This document shows, one piece after another, positions 1 through 6,818 of a DNA stretch of 35,331 nt. The stretch spans positions 1-35,331 of the forward strand of contig JAFQLG010000093.1 in assembly GCA_017414605.1 (NCBI GenBank), in the 5' to 3' direction. The position numbers and the translations under genes were made by a program. This stretch comes from Clostridia bacterium. Its GTDB lineage: Bacteria > Bacillota_A > Clostridia > Oscillospirales > CAG-272. The first letter of the stretch is position 1; each line of letters opens with the position of its first letter. The notes under the pieces were generated by a model that saw only the letters and a program-made list of their open reading frames with translations, did no database searches and had not been told where the DNA came from.

Positions 1-6
1 GCCCTT

Positions 7-20
7 CGGGCTCATAACCC
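7..20 (+). repeat. Inverted copy of the initiator tRNA anticodon stem-loop
   Basis: The 14 bases CGGGCTCATAACCC are the exact reverse complement of positions 126-139, the anticodon arm of the initiator tRNA next door. The fragment runs on to GGCAACCA at 48-55, so its spacing resembles the 3' half of a tRNA (49 nt against 50 nt in the real gene). No T-arm can be folded. It may be a tRNA-derived fragment or a coincidence at the window edge. Confidence 0.5.
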
Positions 21-59
21 TGCGCCCACGAGGGTTAAGTCGCGCTCGGCAACCAAACG

Positions 60-85
60 AAAAAGGCATCCTTTTGGATGCCTTT
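60..85 (-). terminator. Rho-independent terminator of the tRNA unit
   Basis: A 10-bp perfect stem (62-71 with 76-85) and a TTTT loop read on the minus strand into a run of five T residues. It lies 4 nt past the CCA end of the initiator tRNA, so it ends the minus-strand tRNA transcript. Confidence 0.88.
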
Positions 86-89
86 CGGT

Positions 90-167
<78 letters not shown>

Positions 168-190
168 ATATTAAATTTGAGCCACGAGCG

Positions 191-279
191 TGGTGCCGGT
201 GACCGGGGTCGAACCGGTACGATACTCTCGTATCACGGGATTTTAAGTCCCGGGCGTCTGCCTGTTCCGCCACACCGGC
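191..279 (-). tRNA. tRNA-Leu (UAA)
   Basis: This is an 89-nt class II tRNA on the minus strand. The acceptor stem GCCGGTG/CACCGGC is perfect, the CCA is encoded (191-193), the anticodon loop CTTAAAA gives UAA, and a long variable arm is present (around 219-234), as expected for leucine tRNAs. It is cotranscribed with the initiator tRNA downstream. Confidence 0.96.
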
Positions 280-327
280 ATACATTGGACAACCGTTCTG
301 GACACTCCCTGTCGGCTCGCACGGATT

Positions 328-356
328 ATTATAGCACAAAGAAGTTGCCTTGTCAA
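328..356 (-). promoter_or_regulatory. Sigma-A promoter of the tRNA unit
   Basis: On the minus strand TTGACA (356-351) and TATAAT (333-328) are separated by exactly 17 nt, a perfect consensus match. Transcription would start near 320 and run through tRNA-Leu and initiator tRNA-Met. The stretch 280-589 has no gene; it holds this promoter, the divergent rnf promoter and about 110 nt of AT-rich spacer in which I see nothing else. Confidence 0.9.
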
Positions 357-473
357 CCCCTTTTTTATATTTCTTTGCAAAATTTATTTTGACACGATTT
401 GACTCGTTGCGCCAAACTTGTCTTTTATTGATTTTTCACAAAAATTGCATAATCAAATGAGCTATTCGTCCTA

Positions 474-502
474 TTGACAAATGAATGGTAATAATGTATA
501 AT
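474..502 (+). promoter_or_regulatory. Sigma-A promoter of the rnf operon
   Basis: TTGACA (474-479) and TATAAT (497-502) with a 17-nt spacer match the consensus perfectly. The predicted start is near 509, giving a leader of about 80 nt before rnfC, whose ribosome site AAGGAGAGG (572-580) is strong. Confidence 0.88.
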
Positions 503-509
503 TAATTAG

Positions 510-537
510 ATATGCATTTGGACAAATTAGTGCATAT
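510..537 (+). promoter_or_regulatory. Palindrome at the rnf transcription start, possible operator
   Basis: ATATGCA (510-516) and TGCATAT (531-537) are inverted copies. An inner pair, ATTTG (516-520) and CAAAT (523-527), nests inside them. The element sits at the predicted +1, where a bound repressor would block RNA polymerase; it could also be an RNA hairpin. It does not match the Rex consensus TTGTTAANNNNTTAACAA. Its role is inferred from position only. Confidence 0.4.
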
Positions 538-589
538 TACTCGCAAAGAAATATCTTTTAAGGACTATTATAAGGAGAGGTAGATAATA

Positions 590-1909
590 ATGGCGTTTTC
601 TATTCACGGCATTCACGTGCCACACAGAAAAAACACGCAAAATGATCTTCCAAAGCGTTTAGACACGCCCAAAACTGTGGCAATTCCTATGTCCATGCAC
701 ATAGGCGCGCCCTCAAAGCCCATTGTTAAGGTGGGTGACGTTGTCAAAATAGGTACGAGGATCGCGGAACCCGGCGGATTCGTTTCCGTTCCCACTTACT
801 CCAGCGTTTCTGGAAAGGTTACAAAAATTCAGGAAATTCTCACGAGTAGCGGCGGCTCAATGTCTGCTATTGTTATTGAATCGGACGGTGAAAACACTGT
901 TGACGAGTCGGTAAAGGCTCCCGAGATCAACTCGCGCGAGGAATTTGTTGAGGCTGTAAGACAAAGCGGCATCGTTGGTCTTGGCGGCGCGGGATTCCCC
1001 ACGCACGTTAAGCTTGCGGCAGACCCATCTCGCATTGAATACCTCATTATAAACGGCGCAGAGTGCGAGCCATACGTAACGAGCGACACCTACACCATGG
1101 TAAATCGCGGTGAGGATATGAAGGCGGGACTTGAGGCTCTTCATAAGCATATTGGCATCAAGACTGTCATATTTGGAATAGAAGAAAACAAAAAGTCTGC
1201 AATCAAGGCTGTTCGCGAGCTTGCATCGGAGCTTTCGGGTGTTATTGCTGTCAGCGTGAAGGTTTTGCCTTCCATTTACCCTCAGGGCGGAGAAAAGGTA
1301 CTTATTTTTAATACGACCGGAAGAGCCGTTCCTACGGGCAAGCTTCCCATCGACGTTGGTTGCGTAGTTCTCAACTGCACCACGCTTGCCGAGATTGGAA
1401 ACTATATGAAAACGGGCATGCCGCTGGTAGAAAAGTGTGTGACCGTTGACGGCGGCGCGGTAAGTCAGCCTCAAAACGTCATTGTACCCATCGGAACCAG
1501 AATTTGTGAGCTTTTCGAGGCTTGCGGCGGATTTAAGACAGAGCCCGAGAAGGTGCTTTACGGCGGCCCCATGATGGGAATTGCCATACCGGATCTTGAG
1601 CTTCCCATAATGAAGAACACCAATATGGTGCTGGCACTTACCGAAAAGGAAGCAAGAGTTCCAAAGACTACTGCTTGTATCCGTTGCGGAAGCTGTACCA
1701 ACAGCTGTCCCTTCGGCATAGCACCCGCGGCTATCGCAAGGGCATATGAAAATAAAGACGCCATAAAGCTTGACGAGCTTTGCGTCAACACCTGTATGGA
1801 ATGTGGCTGCTGCAACTTCGTTTGCCCCGCAAACCGTCCTTTAGTACAGACCAACAAGCTTGCAAAGGCATTTTTGAGAGATGAAAAGGCAAAGGAGGGA
1901 AAGAAATAA
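590..1909 (+). CDS. rnfC: Rnf complex subunit RnfC
   Basis: RnfC is the soluble NADH-interacting subunit of the Rnf complex, which moves electrons between reduced ferredoxin and NAD+ and pumps Na+ or H+. The protein has 439 residues, usual for clostridial RnfC. The N-terminal barrel-sandwich region is followed by the glycine-rich nucleotide/flavin segment GLGGAGFPTHVKL (about 130-142) and GAECEPYVTSD (156-166), typical of the 51-kDa Complex I fold. Two 4Fe-4S motifs follow: C363/C366/C369 with C373, and C402/C405/C408 with C412. The start is set by AAGGAGAGG about 9 nt upstream. It is the first gene of rnfCDGEAB, and its stop codon overlaps the rnfD start by one base. Confidence 0.96.
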   Translation: MAFSIHGIHVPHRKNTQNDLPKRLDTPKTVAIPMSMHIGAPSKPIVKVGDVVKIGTRIAEPGGFVSVPTYSSVSGKVTKIQEILTSSGGSMSAIVIESDGENTVDESVKAPEINSREEFVEAVRQSGIVGLGGAGFPTHVKLAADPSRIEYLIINGAECEPYVTSDTYTMVNRGEDMKAGLEALHKHIGIKTVIFGIEENKKSAIKAVRELASELSGVIAVSVKVLPSIYPQGGEKVLIFNTTGRAVPTGKLPIDVGCVVLNCTTLAEIGNYMKTGMPLVEKCVTVDGGAVSQPQNVIVPIGTRICELFEACGGFKTEPEKVLYGGPMMGIAIPDLELPIMKNTNMVLALTEKEARVPKTTACIRCGSCTNSCPFGIAPAAIARAYENKDAIKLDELCVNTCMECGCCNFVCPANRPLVQTNKLAKAFLRDEKAKEGKK

Positions 1910-2847
1910 TGAGTAAAAAGCTTAAGCTTTCGGTATCCCCTCACATACATAGCGGCAGGTCAACGAGCCGCATAATGCTGGACGTTATTATCGCGCTTTT
2001 GCCCGCCACGGTTGCGGGAACGATAATTTTCGGTCTTCGCTCATTGCTCGTGGTCGCGGTAACGGTTGCGTCGGCAGTTCTTTTTGAATTACTATTCAAT
2101 CTTATTGTCAAAAAGGATCAGACGGTATCCGATCTCAGCGCCGTTGTTACGGGCTTGCTTCTGGCACTCAATCTTCCCGCAAACGTTCCGATATGGCAAT
2201 GTGTTGTGGGCGCGTTGTTTGCGATAGTCGTTGTCAAGTGCCTTTTCGGCGGACTTGGCTCCAATGTCGTAAACCCCGCAATCACAGCGAGAGTGTTTAT
2301 GCTTATTGCGTTTGGCTCTATGGCAAAGAGCGCGTTTCCTCAGGGTGTTGAGCTTGAAGGCGCGGCAACTCCTCTTGCAAGCATTGCAAAGGGTGAGACG
2401 GTTGAGCTTATGGACGTTTTGCTCGGAAAGACGGGCGGAACCATCGGTGAGACCTGCGCTGTTGCGCTGCTCATTGGATTTGTTTATTTGCTCGTTCGCC
2501 GTGTTATCACGTGGCAGCTTCCCGTAACCATGGTTGGAGTTGTATTCGTGTTCTCCTTCTTTATGGAAGGCTTTGACGTTGTAAAGGCATTGACACTCGT
2601 TCTTTCGGGCGGTCTGCTTCTTGGCGCTATATTTATGGCAACCGATTACGTTACCTCGCCTGCTACGGCTTGGGGTAAGGTGATATTCGGTGTTGGCGCA
2701 GGACTTATTACCTGCATCATCCGTTATTTCGGCGCATATCCCGAAGGAGTTTCCTTCGCGATACTGTTTATGAACATCCTCACACCTTATATTGACTCCT
2801 GGACGAGACACAAGGTATTCGGAACAGAGGAGGTGGCCAAGGCATGA
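1909..2847 (+). CDS. rnfD: Rnf complex membrane subunit RnfD
   Basis: RnfD is an integral membrane flavoprotein of the Rnf pump, related to NqrB. The 312 residues are mostly hydrophobic, with several membrane helices from residue 23 on. The SNVVNPAITARV segment (118-129) is a family signature. The covalent-FMN threonine is expected in the ATPL motif, here GAATPLAS with T154. The start overlaps the rnfC stop (TAATG), and the C-terminus overlaps rnfG by ATGA, so subunits are translationally coupled. Confidence 0.95.
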   Translation: MSKKLKLSVSPHIHSGRSTSRIMLDVIIALLPATVAGTIIFGLRSLLVVAVTVASAVLFELLFNLIVKKDQTVSDLSAVVTGLLLALNLPANVPIWQCVVGALFAIVVVKCLFGGLGSNVVNPAITARVFMLIAFGSMAKSAFPQGVELEGAATPLASIAKGETVELMDVLLGKTGGTIGETCAVALLIGFVYLLVRRVITWQLPVTMVGVVFVFSFFMEGFDVVKALTLVLSGGLLLGAIFMATDYVTSPATAWGKVIFGVGAGLITCIIRYFGAYPEGVSFAILFMNILTPYIDSWTRHKVFGTEEVAKA

Positions 2848-3362
2848 AGCAGCAAATAAAAAGCACGGTTACTCTGGTCTGCATTTGCGCAGTCGTTGCT
2901 CTTATGCTTGCGGTAACCAATTTCATAACGGCTCCGACAATAGCCGAAAACGAGAGAATTGCCGTCGAAAAGGCACTTCTTGAGGTTATGCCCGAGGGCA
3001 AAAACTTTGAAAAAATTGATATTGACGGATACGAGCTTCCCGCAAGCGTTACCGAGGTCTATGCCGAGGACGGCGGCGGACACGTATTCAAGCTTTTAGG
3101 CAAGGGCTACAGCTCGGGAATGATAATTATGTGCGGCGTTAACGCGGACGGAACGGTCAGCGGTGTCGTATGTCTTTCCTCGGGCGAGACGCTCGGATAT
3201 GAAAAGACCTTTGGTCAGAGTTTTGTCGGCAAGGACGCTACAGGTGTTAACGCCGTTGAAATAATCGCCGGCGCGACCAAGACGACCGAGGGATATAAGA
3301 GCGTTGTAAAGGACGCGCTAAAGGCTGCCGAGGCATTGGAAGGAGGTGCGGCAAATGAGTAA
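2844..3362 (+). CDS. rnfG: Rnf complex subunit RnfG (FMN-binding)
   Basis: RnfG carries a covalently bound FMN on the outer face of the membrane and takes part in electron transfer through Rnf. The protein has 172 residues, one N-terminal membrane anchor (about 7-28) and an FMN-binding domain. The flavinylation site aligns to AGATKTT with acceptor T145. The usual ApbE recognition motif is D-x-x-S/T-G-A-T; here it reads EIIAGAT, so the Asp is Glu and the Ser/Thr is Ala. The start ATGA overlaps the rnfD stop. It overlaps the preferred rnfE start by 8 nt. Confidence 0.92.
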   Translation: MKQQIKSTVTLVCICAVVALMLAVTNFITAPTIAENERIAVEKALLEVMPEGKNFEKIDIDGYELPASVTEVYAEDGGGHVFKLLGKGYSSGMIIMCGVNADGTVSGVVCLSSGETLGYEKTFGQSFVGKDATGVNAVEIIAGATKTTEGYKSVVKDALKAAEALEGGAANE

Positions 3363-4047
3363 GAATTCAAATCTTTCCACTCTGGTAAAGGGAATCCTCA
3401 AGGAGAATCCCGTATTCGTGCTTATTCTTGGCACCTGTCCCACGCTCGCGACCACAACCAACGTTGAGGGCGCATTCGGTATGGGTATTGCCGCTCTCGT
3501 AGTTCTTATTTGTTCAAATGTACTTATCTCGCTTTTGAGAAAAGTCATTCCCGACAGCGTGCGAATTCCTTGCTACATAGTTATTATTGCGGGATTCGTC
3601 ACCGTTGTTCAGATGGTGGTTCAGGCATTTTTCCCCGCGCTTTACGATATGCTGGGCGTATATCTGCCGCTGATCACCGTTAACTGTATAATTCTCGGCA
3701 GAGCCGAGCTTTTCGCGAGCAAGAATCCCGTTTTGAAGTCTGCGCTTGACGGTGCGGGCATGGGACTTGGATTTACGTTGGCGCTTTGCGCTATGGCTGT
3801 CATACGCGAGGTGCTTGGAAACGCAAGCTTTGCCGGAATTGCGATCCCCGCGCTTGAACCCTATAAGATAGCTGTTCTTACCAAAGCGCCCGGCGGTATG
3901 CTGGTTTACGGTATGCTTATCGCGCTCGTATACGTTATCACGCGCGGTAAATTCCCCAAAAAGAAGAGCTTTATGTGCGAGGGCTGTCCCTCTGCGGCGA
4001 CCTGTCACACGGGCTCTTGCCAATCTAAGAAGGGAGGAGAGCAGTAA
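3355..4047 (+). CDS. rnfE: Rnf complex membrane subunit RnfE
   Basis: RnfE is one of two homologous membrane subunits (with RnfA) that form the ion-translocating core. The protein has 230 residues with about six membrane helices. NPVFVLILGTCPTLA (about 15-29) is the family signature, with Cys in the membrane thought to help bind an iron site. The ATG at 3355 is preferred over an upstream in-frame GTG at 3346, because that GTG overlaps the ribosome site AGGAGG (3341-3346), which is correctly spaced for 3355. The C-terminal tail has four cysteines, CX2CX5CX4C (3976-4020). The stop overlaps the rnfA start. Confidence 0.94.
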   Translation: MSKNSNLSTLVKGILKENPVFVLILGTCPTLATTTNVEGAFGMGIAALVVLICSNVLISLLRKVIPDSVRIPCYIVIIAGFVTVVQMVVQAFFPALYDMLGVYLPLITVNCIILGRAELFASKNPVLKSALDGAGMGLGFTLALCAMAVIREVLGNASFAGIAIPALEPYKIAVLTKAPGGMLVYGMLIALVYVITRGKFPKKKSFMCEGCPSAATCHTGSCQSKKGGEQ

Positions 4048-4646
4048 TGGAATTGTTCTATTCATTGATAGCCATTCTTCTTTCGTCCGTTCTGGTCGAT
4101 AACTACGTTTTGAGCCGCTTCCTCGGAATATGCCCCTTCCTTGGTGTTTCCAAGAAGCTTGATCAGGCAACGGGCATGGGCATTTCGGTTACTGCCGTTA
4201 TGCTTCTCGCAACCGCGGTCACCTGGCCTATACAGACCTTTATTCTGGATAAGCTCGGACTCGGATATATGCAGACCATAGTGTTTATCCTTGTTATCGC
4301 GGCGCTCGTTCAGATGCTTGAGATAATTCTTAAGAAGTTCTCGCCCGCGCTTCACAAGGGACTGGGCGTATATCTTCCCCTTATCACCACAAACTGTGCC
4401 GTTCTCGGTGTTGCGCTCAACAACATAAACGACGGCTACAACTTTCTTGAATCGATCGTAAGCTCACTCGGTGTAGGTCTCGGATTCTTGTTCGCTATGG
4501 TGCTCTTCTCGGGATTGCGTTCACGCATAGACGAGAGCCGTATTCCCAAGCCCTTCAGAGGCCTTGCATCAACTCTGATCGCCGCATCCTTCATCTCTCT
4601 TGCGTTTATGGGATTTGCCGGAGTGGTAGAATCGCTGTTCGCGTAA
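4047..4646 (+). CDS. rnfA: Rnf complex membrane subunit RnfA
   Basis: RnfA is the second RnfE/RnfA-type membrane subunit. It has 199 residues and about six membrane helices. The segment DNYVLSRFLGICPFLGVSKK (18-37) is diagnostic and contains the conserved membrane Cys. A second conserved stretch, LPLITTNCAVLGVAL (about 110-124), mirrors the inverted-topology partner RnfE. The start shares one base with the rnfE stop and is served by GGGAGGAG upstream. The rnfB start follows 13 nt after its stop. Confidence 0.95.
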   Translation: MELFYSLIAILLSSVLVDNYVLSRFLGICPFLGVSKKLDQATGMGISVTAVMLLATAVTWPIQTFILDKLGLGYMQTIVFILVIAALVQMLEIILKKFSPALHKGLGVYLPLITTNCAVLGVALNNINDGYNFLESIVSSLGVGLGFLFAMVLFSGLRSRIDESRIPKPFRGLASTLIAASFISLAFMGFAGVVESLFA

Positions 4647-4659
4647 AGGAGGTAGCGCT

Positions 4660-5514
4660 ATGATTGAAATTTTGATTGCACTTGCCGTTGTTGCGGCGGT
4701 TGGAATTTTGGCGGGCGTTTTGCTGGCACTTGTTTCTCACTTCTTTGGTGTCAAGGAAGACGAAAGGGTTAAGGAGATAAGAGCATGCCTTCCCGGAATA
4801 AACTGCGGAGCCTGCGGCTTTAAGGGCTGCGACGATTACGCGGCTTCACTTGCGGCGGGCGGTGTCAGAGCCGATCTTTGTGTTCCCGGTGCGGAGGATA
4901 CCGCAAATGCGCTTTCTGCACTTTTAGGAGTTGAGGTTGAAACTCCCGAGGATCTCGTTGCCTTCGTTCACTGCAACGGAAACTGCGAGGCAACGGGCAA
5001 AAAGGCTGAATACGACGGTATTTCGAGCTGTCGCGCGGCTGCCATGCTTTACGGAGGTCCCGATGCCTGCAAATACGGTTGTCTTGGCTTTGGTGATTGT
5101 GCTGCGGCTTGTCCCGTTCAGGCTATATGCTTGAAGGACGGTATCGCTCACGTTGACAGCAGTAAATGTCTCGGCTGCGGACTTTGCACCGAGGTTTGCC
5201 CCAAGCATATCATTTCACTTATTCCTCAGGAAGCCCGAAGCGTTGTTATGTGTAGTAACAAGGACAAGGGAGCCGATGCGAGAAAGGCATGCAAGAATGC
5301 CTGCATCGGTTGCAAGAAGTGTGAAAAGGCTTGTCCCGAGGGAGCTATAACGGTAACCAACAATCTCGCCGTTATCGACTACTCAAAGTGCACAGGCTGC
5401 GGAATATGCGTTGCCGGCTGCCCCACGGGATGCTTGCATAAGGTATTCCTGCCTGACCTTGAGCCCGACGGAGAGATAAACACTCCCGAGCATATGAATA
5501 GTATAAATAATTGA
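4660..5514 (+). CDS. rnfB: Rnf complex ferredoxin-like subunit RnfB
   Basis: RnfB is the polyferredoxin that accepts electrons from reduced ferredoxin. The 284-residue protein starts with one membrane anchor (about 2-26). The Fe-S domain follows with C43, C49, C52 and C57 (CLPGINCGACGFKGC). Then come several CxxCxxCxxxCP-type motifs: CLGFGDCAAACP (141-152, with C137 just before), CLGCGLCTEVCP (170-181), CIGCKKCEKACP (215-226) and CTGCGICVAGCP (244-255). This extended cluster set is typical of clostridial RnfB. It is the last gene of the operon and is followed at once by a terminator. Confidence 0.95.
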   Translation: MIEILIALAVVAAVGILAGVLLALVSHFFGVKEDERVKEIRACLPGINCGACGFKGCDDYAASLAAGGVRADLCVPGAEDTANALSALLGVEVETPEDLVAFVHCNGNCEATGKKAEYDGISSCRAAAMLYGGPDACKYGCLGFGDCAAACPVQAICLKDGIAHVDSSKCLGCGLCTEVCPKHIISLIPQEARSVVMCSNKDKGADARKACKNACIGCKKCEKACPEGAITVTNNLAVIDYSKCTGCGICVAGCPTGCLHKVFLPDLEPDGEINTPEHMNSINN

Positions 5515-5519
5515 TATAG

Positions 5520-5549
5520 AAGCCATCGGAAATTCCGATGGCTTTTTTC
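5520..5549 (+). terminator. Terminator of the rnf operon
   Basis: An 11-bp perfect stem (5520-5530 with 5534-5544) and a 3-nt loop are followed by six T residues. It sits 6 nt after the rnfB stop. Confidence 0.93.
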
Positions 5550-5607
5550 TTGAATAGAGCACGAGGAGGACGTAAATAATAGCTTCAAAAACGCGCGGAG
5601 GTAAAAT

Positions 5608-6609
5608 ATGTGTACTGCGGTTGTTTTTGGAAGAGAAAATAGGTTTTTCGGCAGAAATCTTGACTTGGAGGTGGGCTTTGGAGAGAGCGTTATCGTAACG
5701 CCGAGAAGATACGATCTCGCTTTCAGGTATATGCCAAATATGAAGCGGCACGCCGCCTTGATAGGCACTGGTATAATAATGGAAGGATATCCGCTCTATT
5801 TTGAGGCAACGAACGAGCAAGGGCTGTCAATGGCGGGCCTTAATTTTGTTGGCAACTGTCATTATTCAAAAATGGCGCTTGATATGTGCGATAACGTATG
5901 CCAATTCGAGCTGATACCTCATATTTTGGGGCGATGCTCAAGCGTTTTTGAGGCGAGAAGGCTTATCAATAAAATCAACCTTGTTAAAGAGCCGTTTTGT
6001 GAGGAGCTTGCCCTGCCCGAGCTGCATTGGATCATTTCGGACGAAAAGGATTGCATCGTGCTTGAGATAACGGAGGAGGGAACGCGCGTATTTAATGATC
6101 CATATTCCGTTCTGACCAATAATCCGCCCTTTGAATATCATTTGAACAATATATGCAATTATCAGTCGCTCTCGGCGAGCGACCCTGCGGCTTGCTTTGG
6201 CAAGCAGTTGAGCTTTAGCCGATACAGTCGCGGAATGGGCGCTATCGGCCTTCCGGGAGATTGGTCAAGCGCATCTCGCTTTGTGCGCGCGGCATTTGTC
6301 CGCGCAAACGCGATAGGTGGAGGAAACGTAGAAAACGAAGAAAATGGGGAAAGAGAGGGCGCATTGCCGCGCGGCGTCCTGCAGCTTTTTCACATTTTGT
6401 CAAGCGTTGCCATGCCATATGGCTGTGTGGCAGTTGGAGAGAAATACGAGTACACAAGATACACCTCGTGCTGCGACGTAAGGACAGGGGAATATTATTT
6501 CAAGCGGTATTTCGACCCTTGTATCAGAAAGGTGGCAATGAAGGACTTTGACCTTGACAGAGAGGAGCTTTATTCTTTATTGCACGGGGATTGCCGCTCA
6601 ATTTGCTGA
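5608..6609 (+). CDS. Choloylglycine hydrolase family protein (bile-salt-hydrolase-like)
   Basis: This is an Ntn-hydrolase of the choloylglycine hydrolase/penicillin V acylase family (333 residues; known bile salt hydrolases are about 315-330). Residue 2 is Cys, which becomes the N-terminal nucleophile once Met is removed. R16 and D19 (GRNLDLE) match the conserved Arg and Asp near the active site. Further on, NEQGLSMAGLNF, LTNNPPFEYHL (with the conserved Asn) and SRFVRAAF (the conserved Arg) all align with bile salt hydrolases. There is no signal peptide, so it is cytoplasmic. The likely reaction is deconjugation of glycine/taurine bile salts; a penicillin-V or lactone acylase cannot be excluded. 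The ribosome site is CGGAGG. No clear promoter is visible in the 60 nt upstream, so it may depend on read-through from rnf or on a weak TTGAAT element at 5550. Confidence 0.88.
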   Translation: MCTAVVFGRENRFFGRNLDLEVGFGESVIVTPRRYDLAFRYMPNMKRHAALIGTGIIMEGYPLYFEATNEQGLSMAGLNFVGNCHYSKMALDMCDNVCQFELIPHILGRCSSVFEARRLINKINLVKEPFCEELALPELHWIISDEKDCIVLEITEEGTRVFNDPYSVLTNNPPFEYHLNNICNYQSLSASDPAACFGKQLSFSRYSRGMGAIGLPGDWSSASRFVRAAFVRANAIGGGNVENEENGEREGALPRGVLQLFHILSSVAMPYGCVAVGEKYEYTRYTSCCDVRTGEYYFKRYFDPCIRKVAMKDFDLDREELYSLLHGDCRSIC

Positions 6610-6682
6610 TAATTCGCGAAAAGACAGGTGTTTTTGGTTAAAAAATAAATTGAAAATTGTAAAAACAACAAAAAATTAACAG

Positions 6683-6715
6683 AAAACGGGAGAAAAATCC
6701 CGTTTTTTGTTTTTG
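6683..6715 (+). terminator. Terminator after the choloylglycine hydrolase gene
   Basis: A 9-bp stem (6683-6691 with 6698-6706) with a 6-nt loop is followed by a T-rich tract interrupted by one G. Confidence 0.85.
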
Positions 6716-6735
6716 GGAAAAGTTTTGTCCAAATC

Positions 6736-6764
6736 TTTACAAATGCGCGCGAATGTGATATAAT
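6736..6764 (+). promoter_or_regulatory. Promoter of the sugar ABC transporter operon
   Basis: TTTACA (6736-6741) and TATAAT (6759-6764) have a 17-nt spacer, and the extended -10 TGA precedes the hexamer. The spacer contains GCGCGC, which recurs twice in the leader hairpin just downstream. Confidence 0.85.
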
Positions 6765-6786
6765 TATCTTGTATAACTGTTATCTT

Positions 6787-6804
6787 GCGCGCCGAGGTGC
6801 GCGC
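6787..6804 (+). promoter_or_regulatory. GCGCGC hairpin or operator in the transporter leader
   Basis: GCGCGC (6787-6792), a loop of CGAGGT and GCGCGC (6799-6804) form a strong hairpin in a leader of only about 48 nt, ending just before the ribosome site (GGAAAGG, 6805-6811). It could limit ribosome access or be a DNA operator for a sugar-responsive regulator. No regulator gene is present next to it. Confidence 0.35.
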
Positions 6805-6818
6805 GGAAAGGATACCAA

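Noticed and set aside
3346..3354. GTG start for rnfE at 3346
   Set aside because: The GTG overlaps the AGGAGG ribosome site that is correctly spaced for the ATG at 3355, where the family sequence begins.
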